A stretch of DNA of 6,938 bases from Acidobacteriota bacterium (GTDB taxonomy: Bacteria > Acidobacteriota > Terriglobia > UBA7540): NCBI GenBank assembly GCA_021789565.1, contig JAJYJL010000433.1, positions 1-6,938 of the forward strand. Direction: 5' to 3'. Made by a program: the position numbers and the translations under genes. Shown in pieces: positions 1-5,721 of the stretch. How positions within the stretch are numbered: position 1 is the stretch's first letter; every line of letters begins with the position of its first letter. The notes under the pieces were generated by a model. The model did not search any database, was not told where the DNA came from, and worked only from the letters and a program-made list of their open reading frames with translations.

Positions 1-975
1 TTCATCGTCAGAGATGACGCGATTCAGGCCGAAGTTCAGGGCCACGCTTTCAGGCGGACGCGAATAGTGGAAATTGAAAATGGAAACAGAAGGATTGGGG
101 TCCTCGATCTTTTTGGAACCATTTGAAATGTTCTGGGCGATGAGGTGCCGCGCGAGGAATGCCGATTCTGTGCTCCTGATGGTTTCAGCAATGTGATTCT
201 GCCAGGCGATGGTCACTCCCCCGAAATAGGGCTCGTTGCAGATCTCGTAGTACACGTTGTCAAAGTCACGCAGTTCCGTGACAATCTTGCGGACCAGGGC
301 GTCCTGGATCGCAAGCAACGGACCGTTTTCGAGCGTTAAAGCTTTCGTCCTGGGAAGGTCGCCAATTCCCTGGATGTTGTTGCTTGCCTTAACGGGGCTC
401 AGGTCCCATTGTGAATCTGCGTAGTAGGGGCAAAACAGGACCATTTCCACGACAATGCCGTGCTTGCCGGCCTGCGCGACAAAATCTTTCAGGCGGTGGA
501 AGTAGGCGTTATTCCAGGTGCGAAGATCAAATTTGTTGCCGCCTCCCGCGTATCCTGGCTGCGTGCTTCGGGCCCAGGGGCAGATAAACCGCAGCGGCGG
601 CGGCGCCAGCGTGTTCCTGGCAATCTGGAACGCAGTGGGGTTTTCAACATAGACACCTGAGAAAAGGCGCGTCAGGTTGAATCCGTGCGATTGCAGTTCA
701 GTCAGGTAGAGCGGGTAATCGAAATCCATGTTCATCACCGCGCCATAGTGTTCCGTTGAAGTAATCAACACCGCAGGGTGGCCGCGAAACAGGAAGTAGT
801 GCGGGTTCTCCGGATTGAGCGAAATCGGTTTGACTGGTTCAGCCGGCCTTGCAGGCAGGGATTGAATTTGAACAACTGCCGCGACAACGCAGAAAAGTGC
901 GGTGACGAATATCAGCGCATGGCGGGAGCACACTCTGCTGCTGGAAAATGCAGGCTTCGTGGTTTTGGTCTTCAT
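1..975 (-). CDS. Secreted clan GH-A (GH5-like) glycoside hydrolase, C-terminus missing
   Basis: Open frame of 325 codons running off the left edge; the C-terminal part is not in the window. Residues 1-45 look like a signal peptide: a long basic N-region, a hydrophobic stretch ALIFVTALFCVVAAVV (20-35), then a small-residue region around SLPARPA. The mature part reads like a TIM-barrel carbohydrate hydrolase: FNLTRLFSGVY (99-109) suits an early barrel strand, YYEICNEPYFGG (242-253) carries the Asn-Glu-Pro motif of the clan GH-A acid/base (E248), and SIFNFHYSRPP (298-308) suits strand 6. VISDDE (320-325), at the very edge, is where the strand-7 nucleophile is expected, so E325 is a candidate. 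The substrate cannot be told. The start is the only ATG ahead of the signal peptide; no convincing Shine-Dalgarno site precedes it. It is divergent from the SDR-GH88 pair, which fits a carbohydrate-use locus. The fold class is fairly sure, the exact GH family is not. Confidence 0.75.
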   Translation of the reverse strand, partial: MKTKTTKPAFSSSRVCSRHALIFVTALFCVVAAVVQIQSLPARPAEPVKPISLNPENPHYFLFRGHPAVLITSTEHYGAVMNMDFDYPLYLTELQSHGFNLTRLFSGVYVENPTAFQIARNTLAPPPLRFICPWARSTQPGYAGGGNKFDLRTWNNAYFHRLKDFVAQAGKHGIVVEMVLFCPYYADSQWDLSPVKASNNIQGIGDLPRTKALTLENGPLLAIQDALVRKIVTELRDFDNVYYEICNEPYFGGVTIAWQNHIAETIRSTESAFLARHLIAQNISNGSKKIEDPNPSVSIFNFHYSRPPESVALNFGLNRVISDDE

Positions 976-1101
976 GTTTGTTTTTGTCCGTCCAAAGTAC
1001 TTAGCGGGTCTGAACAAGATCCGAATACGACTGCCATCATGCTGCCGCTTCTATCCGTGGGTGGTGGCGCGGTATAGCGGTTCCTTGCAGTCAACAGATT
1101 T

Positions 1102-1132
1102 TTGCAAATCCAGCGATTTCCTCCGGTATAGT
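1102..1132 (+). promoter_or_regulatory. Possible promoter of the SDR-GH88 pair, leaderless arrangement
   Basis: TATAGT (1127-1132) is a good -10 match and lies only 8 bases before the ATG at 1141, so transcription would begin at or next to the start codon. A weak -35 candidate, TTGCAA (1102-1107), is 19 bases upstream, longer than ideal. The TTGCAA overlaps a small inverted repeat GATTT-TTGC-AAATC (1097-1110), which could be an operator. There is no usable Shine-Dalgarno site: the AGG at 1136-1138 is too close to the ATG. The call rests on pattern only. Confidence 0.35.
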
Positions 1133-1140
1133 CTTAGGTC

Positions 1141-1941
1141 ATGTTTCCAGAATTTCCAACGGCGTTGGTGACCGGCGGTGCGCGGGGGATTGGCCGCGGG
1201 ATCTCTCTCAGCCTGGCCCGAGCGGGCTTCGGTGTGGCGATCAACTACACGTCGAACGTTGAGGCTGCGGAAGAATGCTATCGGCTGTGTATTGAAGCCG
1301 CGCCTGATGCGAAGCAGGTAAAGTTTGAAACCGTCCAGGGCGACATTTCGAGCCCGCAAGGCCGCGCCCGCCTGGTGGAGTTTGTCGAGCACGAATGGGG
1401 CTGGATGGATGTGCTGGTCAACAACGCCGGCGTGGCGCCGGAGGTGCGCGCTGATCTGCTTGAAGCCACGGAGGAAAGTTTTGACCGCCTCATCGCCATC
1501 AACCTGAAGGGGCCTTATTTCCTGACGCAGGCCGTGGCAAACTACTGGATCTCGAAACTCCCCCATCTTCCAGCGGGGTGTGCGAAGCCCATGGTTATCA
1601 ACATCTCTTCGCTCTCCGCGTATGCGGCCAGCGTCAACCGCGGGGACTACTGCGTCAGCAAAGCCGGGCTGTCGATGGCCACACAACTTTTTGCCACGCG
1701 CCTCGCTGAATACGGAATTAATGTTTACGAGGTGCGCCCGGGAATTATCGCAACCGACATGACGGCGGGCGTGCAAGAGAAGTATGACCGCATGATCGCC
1801 GAGGGCCTCACGCCCATTGCCCGCTGGGGAACGCCTGAAGACGTGGGCCGGGCAGTCGCGGCCATTGCCCAGGGCGCTTATCCATTTTCGACGGGCGAAG
1901 TGATCAACGTGGACGGAGGCTTCCACCTCCGCCGGTTGTAG
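1141..1941 (+). CDS. FabG-like short-chain dehydrogenase/reductase
   Basis: A 266-residue classical SDR, complete and of normal length. Visible motifs: the nucleotide-binding TGGARGIG (11-18), GDIS (67-70) for the adenine ring, NNAG (94-97), the catalytic tetrad N121, S157, Y170 and K174 (in GDYCVSKAG), the PG turn (200-201) followed by IIATDM, and the C-terminal [11 protein letters not shown] (250-260). No transmembrane segment or signal peptide is seen, so it acts in the cytoplasm. The run from [11 protein letters not shown] through [11 protein letters not shown] and [10 protein letters not shown] matches the SDR subgroup usually labelled 3-ketoacyl-ACP reductase, but that label is a default. 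Its gene is 15 bp ahead of a GH88 hydrolase, so a sugar-acid or keto-uronate substrate is at least as likely as an acyl-ACP. R15 after the glycine motif and no acidic residue at the end of strand 2 (INYTS) hint at NADP(H). The start codon may be leaderless. Family certain, substrate open. Confidence 0.93.
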   Translation: MFPEFPTALVTGGARGIGRGISLSLARAGFGVAINYTSNVEAAEECYRLCIEAAPDAKQVKFETVQGDISSPQGRARLVEFVEHEWGWMDVLVNNAGVAPEVRADLLEATEESFDRLIAINLKGPYFLTQAVANYWISKLPHLPAGCAKPMVINISSLSAYAASVNRGDYCVSKAGLSMATQLFATRLAEYGINVYEVRPGIIATDMTAGVQEKYDRMIAEGLTPIARWGTPEDVGRAVAAIAQGAYPFSTGEVINVDGGFHLRRL

Positions 1942-1956
1942 ACGGTGTAATCCGAA

Positions 1957-3339
1957 ATGATCCAGATCGATACTGCACTTTCTCCCGGCAAACTCCTTCC
2001 GAAGCTTGAGCGGTTGTTTGAACTCTCGGCGGCCAAGATTCGGGCTGTTGAAAAGTCCTGGGACCCGGCCGCCGGTTCGCCTGTCGTAACCGTCAAGGGG
2101 CGCTACCAGCCGCGCGATTGGACCGACTGGACTCGTGGGTTCCAGTACGGCTCTGCGCTGCTCCAGTTTGACGCCACCGGCGAGGCGTGGTTCCTCGAAT
2201 GCGGGCGCGAGGGAACGCGGAAGTGGATGGAAAGTTACACCACCCACACCGGCGTCCACGATCATGGCTTTAACGTCATCAGCACCTTCGGCAATCTGGC
2301 CCGGTTGGCCCGCGAGGGCAGGATCCCGGCGACGCAGCCGGAACAGGATTACTACAGGCTGGCGCTCAAGGCCAGCGGCGCAGTCCAGGCGGCACGCTGG
2401 TCGCGAATTGCTGACGGCGGGGGATACATCTGCTCGTTCAATGGAGCGCACTCGCTGTTTGTGGATACGATCCGTTCGTTGCGGTCGCTCGCCGTTGCGC
2501 ATCGCCTGGGTTATGCGCTGCACGAGGAATCGGACCGCAAAGTCTCGCTGCTCGAACGCATGGTCCAGCACGCCGAGGCCACCGCGCGCTTTTCGGTCTA
2601 TTACGGCGAGGGCCGCGACGTTTACGATGTGCGGGGCCGCGTGGCGCACGAATCGTTGTTCAACGCCAAAGACGGCCGCTACCGGTGTCCGAATGTTCAA
2701 CAGGGCTATTCGCCTTTCACCACCTGGACGCGTGGCCTGGCGTGGGCCATTCTGGGGTTTGCGGAACAACTGGAATTTGTCCGCACGCTGCCGGCGGAAG
2801 AATTCAGGGGGCTCGGCGGGCTCGAAAAACTTGAAGCCGTGATGCTCCGCGCCGCGGAAGCCACCGCCGATTTTTATCTCGAGCAGACCCCCACCGATGG
2901 CGTTCCTTACTGGGACACGGGCGCGCCGGGGCTTGCAAAGCTGGGCGATTATCTTTCGCGGCCGAGCGATCCATTCAATGAATTTGAGCCGGTGGATAGT
3001 TCCGCCGCCTCGATTGCAGGCCAGGGGTTGTGGCGGCTGGGCCATTACCTCGAGCGAGTGCAGCAACGCGCGGAAGACGGCAAGCGCTACCGGCAGGCGG
3101 CGCTCACCGTGGCGCAGACGCTGCTGGCGGAACCTTATGTCTCGACCGATCCTGCCCATCAGGGGCTGGTCCTCCATTCTGTTTATCACCGGCCTGGCGG
3201 CTGGGATTACATTCCGGAAGGTCGCAAGGCGCCGTGCGGGGAATCCTGCATGTGGGGCGACTATCACGCGCGCGAACTGGCGCTGATGCTGTTGCGTGCA
3301 GCCCAGCGGGCGCCGGAACTGTATTTCTTCAACGTCTAG
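1957..3339 (+). CDS. GH88-type unsaturated glucuronyl hydrolase
   Basis: A 460-residue protein with no signal peptide or membrane segment, so cytoplasmic. It has the signature of the alpha/alpha barrel family GH88, which hydrates the 4,5-double bond of an unsaturated uronic acid at the end of oligosaccharides made by polysaccharide lyases and so releases that uronate. GVHDHGFNVISTFGNL (99-114) and SLFVDTIRSLRSL (166-178) carry D102 and D170, which match the two key aspartates of characterised enzymes in order and spacing. Other family hallmarks are WTRGLAWAILGFAE (257-270), DSSAASIAGQGL (347-358) and CMWGDYHARELAL (431-443). Length is somewhat above the roughly 380 residues of the Bacillus enzyme, with extra sequence around 271-345. 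The ATG lies 15 bp after the SDR stop, so the two are very probably co-transcribed; the ribosome site is weak. The related family GH105 is an alternative label, but the sequence fits GH88 better. Confidence 0.9.
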   Translation: MIQIDTALSPGKLLPKLERLFELSAAKIRAVEKSWDPAAGSPVVTVKGRYQPRDWTDWTRGFQYGSALLQFDATGEAWFLECGREGTRKWMESYTTHTGVHDHGFNVISTFGNLARLAREGRIPATQPEQDYYRLALKASGAVQAARWSRIADGGGYICSFNGAHSLFVDTIRSLRSLAVAHRLGYALHEESDRKVSLLERMVQHAEATARFSVYYGEGRDVYDVRGRVAHESLFNAKDGRYRCPNVQQGYSPFTTWTRGLAWAILGFAEQLEFVRTLPAEEFRGLGGLEKLEAVMLRAAEATADFYLEQTPTDGVPYWDTGAPGLAKLGDYLSRPSDPFNEFEPVDSSAASIAGQGLWRLGHYLERVQQRAEDGKRYRQAALTVAQTLLAEPYVSTDPAHQGLVLHSVYHRPGGWDYIPEGRKAPCGESCMWGDYHARELALMLLRAAQRAPELYFFNV

Positions 3340-3375
3340 GCAAGCGGGCGATTGGAATTCCTCCGCGCTATCAGG

Positions 3376-3393
3376 ATAACAACCATTTGTTAT
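3376..3393. repeat. Perfect inverted repeat between convergent genes, over the nitrilase stop codon
   Basis: ATAACAA (3376-3382), loop CCAT, TTGTTAT (3387-3393): a 7-bp perfect stem that includes the minus-strand TAA stop of the nitrilase gene (3390-3392). It lies in the 50-bp gap after GH88. A hairpin here could end transcription from both sides, but the stem is AT-rich and no T-run follows on either strand, so intrinsic terminator function is doubtful. Confidence 0.45.
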
Positions 3394-4211
3394 TTCGTTC
3401 CGGTGATGGGCCCGTACATTTCCGGCCGGCGGGAGGCAATGCGGTCGTATTCCCATTCGCCGGCGATCCTCACCACGCGGTTCTCATCGGCGTACGCCGG
3501 TTCAATATCGGCATAGAGGATGGTTTCTTCGGTTTCACCGGCTTCCACCAGCACGGCGCCGGTGACGTCAATGATCTGCGAGTGACCGGCAAAGCGGAAG
3601 CCGCGCTCTTCACCCACGCGGTCGGCGGCAACTACGTACATGTGGTTTTCAATGGCGCGCACCTTGGGAATGTGCGCCCAGGTGTCGGAGCCCTCAGGCC
3701 AGTTGGTGGGGATGGCCAGCACCTGCGCGCCCTTCAGCTTGAGCACGCGGCCGGATTCGGGGAAGCTGCAGTCATAGCAGATGTTGACGCCAACCTTCGC
3801 CTGCCCGGCCTGGAAGACGGGGAAGGGAAGATCGCCCAACCCGTCGAAACGGTCGATGCCGAGATACGGCAGGTGGATCTTTCGGTGCGTGCCGGCGATT
3901 CCATCGGGGGTGATTACGACCGCGACGTTATAGAGATGGCCGCCCGCGCGCTCCATCATACCGACCACAGCCGAGACACCCAGGCGCCTGGCTGTGGCCG
4001 CAAGGTTTTCCGTCGAAGGGCCCGGGATGGTTTCGGCGGCGGGCAGGGCCTCCTCGCGACTGGTGAAGCAGTAACCGGAAAGAGCGCACTCCGGGAAGAC
4101 AACAAGCTTTGCCCCTTCGCTCGCCGCGCGCTCCAGGTAGTCAAGCACCCGCGCAAGGTTATGCCCGTTCTTAAGAATCTTGACGTCCATCTGAACTGCG
4201 GCGACTTTCAT
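3390..4211 (-). CDS. Nitrilase-superfamily carbon-nitrogen hydrolase
   Basis: A 273-residue cytoplasmic enzyme of the carbon-nitrogen hydrolase superfamily, which cleaves amides, nitriles or N-carbamoyl compounds. The Glu-Lys-Cys triad is visible: E41 in VVFPECALSGY, K111 in THRKIHLPYLG, C145 in VNICYDCSFPE. The N-terminal MKVAAVQMDV and the downstream AIPTNWPEGSDTW and RAIENHMYVVAADRVG are typical. The length is normal and the gene appears intact. I chose the ATG at 4211 rather than the in-frame ATG at 4265: the shorter form begins exactly at the conserved first strand and has AGGAG 5 bases upstream, while the extra 18 residues look like translated leader. FAGHSQIIDVTGAVL (207-221) fits the amidase branches (omega-amidase or N-carbamoylputrescine amidase-like) more than true nitrilases, but the substrate cannot be fixed. 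It is convergent with GH88 and preceded by a 577-bp gap, so it is probably transcribed alone. Confidence 0.93.
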   Translation of the reverse strand: MKVAAVQMDVKILKNGHNLARVLDYLERAASEGAKLVVFPECALSGYCFTSREEALPAAETIPGPSTENLAATARRLGVSAVVGMMERAGGHLYNVAVVITPDGIAGTHRKIHLPYLGIDRFDGLGDLPFPVFQAGQAKVGVNICYDCSFPESGRVLKLKGAQVLAIPTNWPEGSDTWAHIPKVRAIENHMYVVAADRVGEERGFRFAGHSQIIDVTGAVLVEAGETEETILYADIEPAYADENRVVRIAGEWEYDRIASRRPEMYGPITGTK

Positions 4212-4216
4212 AGTTT

Positions 4217-4221
4217 CTCCT
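4217..4221 (-). promoter_or_regulatory. Shine-Dalgarno site that fixes the nitrilase start
   Basis: AGGAG on the minus strand, 5 bases before the ATG at 4211. It decides for the shorter 273-residue form over the in-frame ATG 54 bases further upstream. Confidence 0.75.
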
Positions 4222-4247
4222 GGAGCAGTTTGGATTTCGGCCCGCCC

Positions 4248-4256
4248 ATTGTAACA
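4248..4256 (-). promoter_or_regulatory. Extended -10 promoter of the nitrilase gene
   Basis: TGTTACAAT on the minus strand joins the extended -10 element TGn to TACAAT (5 of 6 consensus bases). Transcription would start near 4241 and give a leader of about 30 bases containing the AGGAG site. I see no good -35 box at the normal distance, which extended -10 promoters tolerate. The longer reading frame from 4265 would lie outside this transcript. Confidence 0.5.
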
Positions 4257-4350
4257 AGGTTTCAAAGGGCGGAGACAGAGTTTATCTATGAAAACGAAGG
4301 GCTGAAACGGACCGGATTCCTGCTGGGCAAGGGCTTCAGAATGCTCGCGG

Positions 4351-4606
4351 CGCGTTTTTCAGCGAACCTTTATTTTCAACAACATGGCCGGGTTCGTGTT
4401 TGGGTTCGTTTTGGGTTCGCTTTTTCAACAGCTACGTGTTTTCAATAACTTCCCGGCTTCGCTTTTGGGTTCGTTTGGGTTCGCTTTTTGGCCTAAAACC
4501 TGTGTTTTCAATAACTTCTCGGGTTCGTTTTTCAAAAATAAAATTATTTTGTCCCACACAATTTTAGGTCCAAAACCATTGGTACACGTTTTCAAAGACT
4601 TACGGG
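4351..4606. repeat. Tandem array of about 65-bp units with GGGTTCG sub-repeats
   Basis: Two clear units are 4390-4454 (65 bp) and 4455-4520 (66 bp). Each has three GGGTTCG-type heptamers 10-12 bp apart at its left: 4390, 4402, 4413, then 4455 (as GGCTTCG), 4467, 4477. A CTTTTT tract follows, and each ends in GTGTTTTCAATAACTTC, identical in both (4436-4452 and 4502-4518). A third unit starts with GGGTTCG at 4521, is longer and more diverged, shares an AAAACC segment with the unit before it, and ends in CGTTTTCAAAGACTTACGGG (4587-4606). A decayed copy precedes the array: CGTTTTTCAGCGAACC at 4353-4368 and ATTTTCAACAACATGG at 4372-4387. On the minus strand the core encodes the peptide motif NEP..LLKT in one frame, but the units (65, 66 and about 84 bp) do not keep one frame, so protein coding is unlikely. 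Function unknown; possibly a dispersed intergenic repeat. Confidence 0.8.
4535..4550. repeat. AT-only palindrome inside the third repeat unit
   Basis: AAAATAA (4535-4541), AA, TTATTTT (4544-4550) is a perfect 7-bp inverted repeat with a 2-base centre. It lies in the part of the third unit with no equivalent in the first two, so it may be an insertion that lengthened that unit. Confidence 0.5.
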
Positions 4607-4679
4607 TAATTAAAAGTCTTGACAGACTGTTTATTTCCACCACCGCAGCGCTCCGGCTTGCCATTCCGCCACGACCAAA

Positions 4680-4708
4680 AGGCTACCATACTAGCCCACT
4701 TTTGTCAA
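4680..4708 (-). promoter_or_regulatory. Promoter-like pair reading into the repeat array
   Basis: On the minus strand, a perfect -35 TTGACA (4708-4703), a 17-base spacer and TAGCCT (4685-4680), a weak -10. Transcription would begin near 4673 and run through the repeat array toward the nitrilase gene. No convincing gene begins directly after it; a 79-codon frame starts at 4664 but looks like translated repeat. Chance occurrence is possible. Confidence 0.35.
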
Positions 4709-4788
4709 GCACATTCTCAATGTGTTTCCGGTTTGCGAGGTTTGGCGTAGGGCGGAAATGGGGTGAGGATGCCGACTGCAATACGAAG

Positions 4789-5544
4789 TCAGGCTTCGAA
4801 AAAACGCCGGATCCGGGGCCAGTATTTCTGCACCGTTCCGGTGGTGCTCAGGTGGCCGCCGCGCGCGAGCAGGTTCAGCCGGATTCCCGTTCGCCGGGCA
4901 AATGCGTACACCTGCTTCCAGGGAATGTAAGGGTCGTCCTTGGCGTGGAACATCATGATCTTTGACGCGGTAAGCTCCCCGATGTGCTGTGCGGGATTGA
5001 AAAAGTCGCCCCGCAGCAACTTGTTCCAGTTTCGGTCTGCCAGCCGGTAGCCATTGCCGAAGGCTTCGCGGATGTACGCCGGATAGCTTTTGTCGGAGGT
5101 TTCCTTTTCCTGCTCCTCCCCCAAAAGGCTCCAATCCACCACGGGGCAGTTGGCGATTACCTTTTTCACCCGAGGGTCGAGCGAGGCAAGAATGGCCGCC
5201 GCGCCGCCAAAGCTTCCGCCGATCACAAAAATCGAATCGGGCGTCACGCGGAATATCTGTCCGAAGGCGCTTTCCGTGACGCGGCCTTTCGTGATTCCGG
5301 TGATGACGTCGGTGATGTCTTCTGCAGGGGATTTCTCAAGGAGCTTCCCGCCACTTTCCCACGCTCCACGCCAGCGCGGATAAAACACCCAGTAGCCTCT
5401 GCGGGCAAGGAATTCAGCAAGAGGCTGTTTGGTGGGAAGCGACGGCATGCCATCGCAAAGAATGATGACCCGGGTCTGCCTACTTTGCCGGCCCGGCGGC
5501 AGAAACTCGGCGACAATTTCCTTTTTGAACCGCGTCCGAAACAT
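4789..5544 (-). CDS. Alpha/beta hydrolase, prolyl-oligopeptidase/dienelactone-hydrolase type
   Basis: A complete 251-residue serine hydrolase. The nucleophile elbow is GGSFGG (109-114, S111) after the strand SIFVI. The acid is D204 in FHAKDDPYIPW, in the usual D-x-x-V-P-like setting. The histidine is H231 in ARGGHLST, so the catalytic triad is complete and in order. RVIILCDGMPSLPTKQPLAEFLARRGYWVFYPRWRG would be too long to be chance: the conserved first strand and its following helix lie at about 25-60, with the oxyanion-hole loop at CDGMP (30-34). No signal peptide or membrane segment is seen, so it is probably cytoplasmic. The family acts on esters, peptides or acyl groups; the substrate cannot be told from motifs. 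It appears to stand alone: a 577-bp gap lies downstream and a divergent phosphoesterase upstream. There is no Shine-Dalgarno site; a -10-like box ends 6 bases before the ATG. A small inverted repeat CGAAG-TCAGG-CTTCG (4784-4798) covers its stop codon. Confidence 0.88.
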   Translation of the reverse strand: MFRTRFKKEIVAEFLPPGRQSRQTRVIILCDGMPSLPTKQPLAEFLARRGYWVFYPRWRGAWESGGKLLEKSPAEDITDVITGITKGRVTESAFGQIFRVTPDSIFVIGGSFGGAAAILASLDPRVKKVIANCPVVDWSLLGEEQEKETSDKSYPAYIREAFGNGYRLADRNWNKLLRGDFFNPAQHIGELTASKIMMFHAKDDPYIPWKQVYAFARRTGIRLNLLARGGHLSTTGTVQKYWPRIRRFFEA

Positions 5545-5550
5545 GCGGCT

Positions 5551-5559
5551 AGTTTAGCA
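5551..5559 (-). promoter_or_regulatory. Extended -10 box next to the alpha/beta hydrolase ATG
   Basis: TGCTAAACT on the minus strand combines the TGn extension with TAAACT, which keeps the conserved first, second and last -10 bases. It ends 6 bases before the ATG at 5544, so the predicted transcript would start at the initiation codon. This agrees with the lack of a Shine-Dalgarno site. No clear -35 box is seen. Confidence 0.35.
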
Positions 5560-5606
5560 GGAGTGCGGGCGCAGAGGGATGAAACACGAGGCCTGGAGAA
5601 AACCGC

Positions 5607-5635
5607 TTGACAGCAGATGATGCTGGTGATACAAG
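5607..5635 (+). promoter_or_regulatory. Likely sigma-70-type promoter of the phosphoesterase gene
   Basis: A perfect -35 TTGACA (5607-5612), a 17-base spacer and TACAAG (5630-5635), 4 of 6 -10 consensus bases. The start would be near 5642, giving a leader of about 80 bases. The box pair lies inside a wide inverted repeat, ACGAGGC (5586-5592) and GCCTCGT (5635-5641), whose right arm sits at the start of transcription. Confidence 0.5.
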
Positions 5636-5706
5636 CCTCGTCGCAACGGCGTCAAAGGGCGTGAAGTGGATCTCTTACTATTCGTCGGAGCTACGCTCAG
5701 GAATGG

Positions 5707-5714
5707 AAAGGGGG
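5707..5714 (+). promoter_or_regulatory. Shine-Dalgarno site of the phosphoesterase gene
   Basis: The purine run AAAGGGGG ends 7 bases before the ATG at 5722, good spacing for a ribosome binding site. It supports this start, which also puts a signal peptide at the N-terminus. Confidence 0.6.
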
Positions 5715-5721
5715 TAAAACA

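Larger units (their letters stand above)
4212..4788. other. 577-bp gap without a convincing gene, AT-richer than its surroundings
   Basis: This is the only long gap in the window. From nitrilase outward it holds the nitrilase leader and promoter (4212-4256), a stretch with nothing I recognise (4257-4350), the tandem repeat (4351-4606), a small inverted repeat AGTCT-TGAC-AGACT (4615-4628), a short GC-rich block (about 4641-4672), a promoter-like pair on the minus strand (4680-4708), and about 80 bases with nothing recognisable before the alpha/beta hydrolase stop. Open frames here (4384-4965 plus; 4425-4664 minus) lack family similarity I can see and are built largely from the repeat, so I do not call them genes. 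Confidence 0.6.

Noticed and set aside
1051..3456. An uninterrupted 801-codon frame on the minus strand opposite the SDR and GH88 genes
   Set aside because: The two sense genes are in the same frame and the antisense codons line up with theirs, so antisense stops would need sense TTA, CTA or TCA codons. These are rare in GC-rich coding sequence and absent here. The antisense protein has no recognisable motif and is rich in Arg and Pro as expected for a shadow frame.
3030..4448. A 472-codon plus-strand frame overlapping the GH88 end and opposite the nitrilase
   Set aside because: Its codon boundaries mirror those of the nitrilase gene, and it gives no family motif; the nitrilase has a complete triad, a Shine-Dalgarno site and normal length.
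4390..4530. Regular heptamer repeats considered as a CRISPR array
   Set aside because: The repeats are 7 bp with 3-5 bp between them inside larger near-identical units; there are no 25-40 bp repeats with unique spacers and no cas genes.
4425..4664. A 79-codon minus-strand frame just after a promoter-like pair
   Set aside because: More than half is translated tandem repeat (EKLLKT, GKLLKT), there is no strong ribosome site, and repeat unit lengths do not preserve the frame.
4641..4680. GC-rich block considered as a tRNA or part of one
   Set aside because: On neither strand can I find a full cloverleaf, a T-loop GTTCRA motif or an acceptor pairing of the right spacing.
4784..4798. Hairpin CGAAG-TCAGG-CTTCG as a terminator of the alpha/beta hydrolase
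   Set aside because: On the minus strand the T-run precedes the hairpin instead of following it, and the stem is only 5 bp.
4384..4965. A 193-codon plus-strand frame rich in Phe and Gly starting in the repeat
   Set aside because: It is built from GGGTTCG repeats, then runs antisense into the alpha/beta hydrolase; no ribosome site or known domain.
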